Assembly (NCBI GenBank): GCA_029964075.1
Contig: CM057138.1
Coordinates: forward strand, 13,634,932-13,698,931
Source of the DNA: Patiria pectinifera
Taxonomy: Eukaryota; Echinodermata; Asteroidea; Valvatida; Asterinidae
Length of the DNA stretch: 64,000 nt
Direction of reading: 5' to 3'
Positions 57,201 through 63,200 of the stretch are shown piece after piece (positions within the stretch are counted from its first letter, which is position 1; each line of letters opens with the position of its first letter). Below the pieces are notes generated by a model that was not told the origin of the DNA, ran no database searches, and saw only the letters and a program-made list of their open reading frames with translations. Position numbers and translations under genes: made by a program.

Positions 57201-60200
57201 CATACATAGTTGTTGATGAGTGGTTCTTTACTCACACGAGGACATTATCAGGATAGCATGTTAGTATTTGATAAGTGGCTCTTTCCTCAAGCAAGAACAC
57301 AAACAAGAGGAAAAATTAGTGTTTAATTAGTGGCTCTTTAAAACTGAGATTTTCAATTGAAAAATAAAAACAGACAGAATCCAACTTTAATTGTCATAGG
57401 TGGTTATTAATTGCCTGAATTTGTTTTGACACAGAAAGACAGTTTGAAACTCTCCCTAAATTTTTTTTAGTCAGTCTTTGTTGAAAACTAGTTAGTCCCC
57501 TTCGTCCCTTGACAGTTGCATCATTTCTAAATTGCTACCTCCCCCCCCCCTCCACGCCTGCTTTGTACAATATTGTACAATTTGAAAAATTGGGGTCATC
57601 TGTTATGCAAATGGTAGACACAATCTGAACCGTTAACGAATTCCTGCAAATACTAGTACTGTGATCATTGCAATGGTACGAACAAGTTGTCCAGGAAATA
57701 TGTCATGGTGGTTTGACAAAATGGAGAGTGTGTATATTCCTGTTCATTCCGTGTGTATTGTGCTCCCATAGAAAAGCCATACATTCTTTCCTAAAAATCC
57801 CATCGGCGCTGCCTAAACATGGGTATCTATACCGACTTGAAAATCGCACTGTACTATAAACCGAAAGCACAATATGAGTAAACATTAACCGTCTATGCAA
57901 ACGAGTATTTGGCATCTACAATCGAACATTTGCTTTTCAAATATGGAGTCCAACTGTTATTCCGGACGACGAAAAGAATAATGACTTTGAAGTACGTTTT
58001 CCTCTTAAAATTGCATAGGCATACGAATAAGATGTACATGAACATATTTCTGTGCTATGGAGTGGTGTTAAGACTTTGGATTTTTTGTTCAATGAAAAAA
58101 ATGTGAAATTAATATATCTGCTGCAAAGTGAAAAGGTAAACTGTGGATTTCATTTCGAAACCGTCAAGGCCAGTCAAGATAGATTTAAATGATACAATTT
58201 GACAATAAAAAAAGGTCACTATAGATTTGGTTGGTGTGATCGTACTTGGAGTGGTGGTTGGTTCTTGAGTAGTGGTTGGTGCTGTTGTGGGAGGTCCATC
58301 TACGCTGGTAGCTGATGTAATGGAGGTTGATTGTACCGGAGTGGTGGTTGGTTCTGGAGTGTTGGATGCTTCTGGAGTGCTGGTTGGTTCTTGGGTTGTG
58401 GTTTGTTCTGGAGTGGCGGTTTGTTCTGGAGTGGTGGTTTGTGTTGCAGTGGGAGTTCCATCTACGGTTGGAGTTCCATCTTACGTTAAAAAAAAATGAA
58501 CGACTGCACACTGTCAAGTGGTAATTTCGTTTGTGTGTACCCTGCAGACACACAGAACTCCCAAGAGAAAAAAAAAAGTATTTATAGTATAAATAGACAC
58601 TTTTATAGAAACAACATCATTGGAAAAAAAATGTATTTATTTATTGGGCTAAAGGTTACAACCCGATACTCCCATGGTTCGATAGTCCCGAGGGTCATTA
58701 GTCCAAAGGTTCGTTAGTCCGAAGCTTCAATAGCCCGAATGCTCGATAGTCCGACGAGCACCTTAGTCCGAAAACATAAGAAGGTTAAATTGTCCGAAGG
58801 TTCGATAGGCCGAATGGACGATAGGGTTTGATAGTCCAAATCGACAATATGGTCCAATAGTCCAAATGGACGCTGAGGTTCGATTTGAGAATTACAACTT
58901 AAAAGCTTACCGATTACATCGAACGTGAAGTATGCTGATGCCGTGCAATTACCATCATTGGTCACAGTGCAGGTTACATTATGAGACCCTACTGGAAAGT
59001 CCCCTCCTGTGCTCGTCACATTGGTTCCCCCTGCATCAACCGTACACGTTATTGCTTGACCATCTGTGCTGGTTGCGTTCACTTTATCCCATGTCACAGG
59101 AACTAATGCTTGGCCATGTGCAATGTACAGATCATCAACATTCGGCACATCAAATCTTGGTATCGCTGCAGAGCAATTTACAATATTTATTTATCATGTC
59201 AATGATGCAAACACACTACCAAACACTGAGCAACGATCGAGAATAAAACGAAAATAAAATTCAATTGATGTGGAATTGACAGCTTTCTGCAAATTTTCAA
59301 GGATGGCATTGTTTTAGGTGATGCAATTTATTTTAAGTTTGCGTGTTATTGCCATGTTTAAATCAAATAATCTTGACAAGTAATATGAACAGCTACTCAT
59401 TACACATTTTAAATGCAAAATTCTGTTTAGACTTGACCAAGGCTATCAGCTTGTTCCCATATGAGCTTGTTCCCGCTACCGCACACCGCGCGCGCAGCGA
59501 CACAATGTTGTACTATACCGTTAGCCCCAACGACCCTTGCGGGTGCTTTGTGTGCATGTACGTACGCCCAACCCACACTTCTGCAAACAGCCGTACAGTA
59601 AGTCGAGGCGAAAGATAGCCTTGACGCAACCGTGTATGCTGAATATGATAATTAGTACGCGCTATGGTAAATAGTCTTCTCTCATTGGATAACGGCTGTC
59701 AAAAAATGAATATTTATTGCATTGCATAATACGACCAAAGGTTGATAAACCAGACGGCCTGTGGTAACAATAATTATTGTAAAACCGTGCCCCCTTAAAA
59801 TCTTAAATAATAGTAGAATAAAATTTATAAAGTAACAAATAGTTTGGGTCAAAAATGAAATGAAAAGGATGAAAAAATAGACATTCAAAAAAAATGGCAA
59901 ACGGTACAAAACCGCACGCCGGCAAAAACGATGTCACCATGCACAGAGGCCACGTTGGGGCCGTCCACTGTAGGCACCGGCCCGGCTGGCGCCATGAAGT
60001 AAGACACGCTGCGCTTTCACGTTCAGCGGCAAAAAAAGGTCTCACACTTTTGAGTATATCTACCGCTGACTTTTTTTTTTTTGGGGGGGGGTATTTCTTC
60101 TAAGCTGTCAAGGGGATATGGGAAAAAATATCTCTCCTTCAGCAAACTTATTCTGTAAGACTGATTTTAACTTGTATGAACAACTTATAAGTTATATGTC

Positions 60201-63200
60201 GTATGTACGACTATATATCGACAGGGTACAACATATTTCGACAAGGTACGACTAATTATCATCGACAGGGTACGACATATATGTCGACAGGGTATGACAT
60301 ATCAAACATATGACATAATGTCGACAGGTGCCGGTACGACATATATGTCGTGCATAAGTCGATTCGACAGGGTACGATATATGTCGCATACGACAAAGTC
60401 GTATATAAGTACGACTTAATATCTCGTGTGTACAAAATATGAATTGTAACTCGTACGTTCGACTTGTTTGTCGATATTGCCGTACATACAACATATCTTG
60501 TGAGAACGACTTGTATCTCGTGCGATTTACATCTACGACTTACATCTCGTACGTATGTCGTAGGTACGACATATACGATTCATACGTACGCGTTAAAATA
60601 CATGTATCGTACGTATGAGATGTAAGAATTCAGGGAGAGTTTTTTTCACCATGTACCTGACAGTTTCGTATATTTCCATCCCAAAGTCAATAGCTCGTTT
60701 CTTGCAGTTAATTCATACGGTGTGCTTATAGATACGATAACCTGCATTCGATAAAATGGGTATGATTTGACTTGGGTCCGCTGTCAGAATAGCACGGCAA
60801 GTAGCGGCGTTATAATGTACGCTGTTGCACCGACAAAAGGTCGGCGGACTGTCTTGAACTGTCCAATTCGCAATACATTGGAAATAGTATCATTTTGAAC
60901 AATTGTTCACTCATATAGTGGCATATTTCATTTGTTTGTAATAAAACTGGAGAAATGGTTTAAAATGGGATTGAAATACCTGGACATACCATGGTTGGAG
61001 TGAACATACATGTACGTGGTGTATACAGTAATTTGTGGGTCATGAATATGTATGTCACGGGTCAAAGTTTACGGGCTTTGATTGGATATCGATATGCGCA
61101 TCAGAAATTTTCGGCCGATTTCGGTCGAAACTATAAAGAAACACATTAGGAATTCGCCACGGTTGCGTCAAGGCTATCTTCCGTTTCGACTTATTGTACG
61201 GCTGTTTGCGGAAGTGTGTGTGGGGCGTATGTACATGCACACAAAGCACACGCAAGGGTCGTTGAGGCTAACGGTAGCTATAGTACAACTAGTGATTGTG
61301 TCAAGGCTAAATTCTGTTGTGACTATTTTCAGTAAATATATTCGCTTCCAGGTGAATGCATTATCAAGCTGAAAAATATCCCTGATTTTAAGACAATTAG
61401 ACAATAAAAAGGCATGACTCATGGAAGATCAGTCGAAATAAATCAAATGATCTTACCCCTGATATAAAAAGTGAAAGTCACTTCTTTTACGCATCCACAT
61501 GGTAGAATAACGATGCAGGTCACTGTATGACATTCTACTCCAAATGAACCTCCGGTCGAAGACACTGCCTGTCCTCCCACAGAGTCTGTACAAGTGATGT
61601 TTACAGGTGAAGCACCTACAACGCTGATTTCATCCCATGTCACAGACACAGATCCTTGAGATTCTGCGATGCATTGATCTTCAACTACCGGAACGATAAC
61701 TGTGGGTAGTTCTGTGAAGGTACATAATCAATTTTCATTAACCATTAAGACAAATTACCTACCAAATATTGATCAACTCAACAATCTATTCGATGACAAT
61801 GATATAACACTTAAAGGTTACTTGTACAATTTTAAATGCTTGTGCAGTCTTTTCAGACGTAAGCCTGGGTAAAATTGAATTTTTTGGATCATACTTGTTA
61901 TTTGAGCAGTATTACTATTTATGACAGTGGTTTTGCTTGTGGATCATAATGATTTAGCTCCTTTGTATATTTTACTTTGCACCATAACATTTTAAATGAC
62001 ACGATCAAGCCTTCACTATCTCATGGCGGCTGTCTCGGACCAAAAAAAGCCATTTTACATTTATAATGTCATACAAGTTCATAAAGGCCAAATAGAAAGA
62101 AAATAACATGTTTCTTGTCCGCACTTGTTTCAGTTTTTTGGGCTGTTGATTTATGCTGATGTGTTTAAATCAAATAATCCTGACCGAGAGACATCTTTAG
62201 GTGCAATGTACGATTCAACTGTTAACATCCTGACATGTCGTGCAATAATTGCCATGAAAAGATGCTCACGTGCAGGGAAATGAAGTATCACTCGGAAATA
62301 CAATGCATCATTTTCGGACAATGTTACAAATGAAAACTGTCAGGAAGGTTCATTGAGGTCAAACGGGAAAAAATGACGTTTCTTGTCCCACATACTCCAT
62401 ATAATATGTCTAGTTTTGAATACAACACCGACTTTTTCGTTACCTATAATTTTGGAAAAGTTTTTAGAAAGCAAAGGGAAATACTCAATTAGAACACAGC
62501 ATGCAATTTGATTCATATCGTATGTGCAATCAGAGATTTCGAAATTCCCTTCTTTCAAGAGCGTCTGAAACTTTTGTTATAATTGGCCTCAACAAAGTAA
62601 ATGAACTAATTACCCCAGACATAGAAAGTGATTTCGACGACTTTTATGCATCCACACGGTAGAATAACTACGCAGGACACTGTGTGATTTCCTTCTCCAA
62701 ATGAACCTCCAGTTGGAGACACTGCCTGTCCCCCCACAGAGTCTGTACAAGTGATGTTTTCAGGAGGGCCTTCGGCGGAAGTGATTTCATCCCATGTCAC
62801 GGCTACAGATACTTCAGAGTCTTCAAGGCATGCATCTTCCACAACCGGCACGGAAACTATAGGGATGACTGTAAAGCAGAAATATACAATCTTCATTAAT
62901 CATCTGCACATTACAGTTACTATTCAAACTATTGAATAACTCCATCTATTTGACGTTTGTGATAAAACCATCGATATTATTTATTCAAAAGTGCAACTGA
63001 CAGTCATTTTTGAACTATTCTTGAGAGGCTTTACATTCAGTGGTTAACTTTAGTTTCTCGGGTTGTTGAATTTCGCTGATGTGTCTCAATCAAAAAATCT
63101 TTACCGAAAAACATCAAGAGGTGCAAAGCATGATACAACTGTTAATATCCTGACATGTCTTGCAATAATTGTTTATAAAAAGATGCTCACGTGCAGGTTA

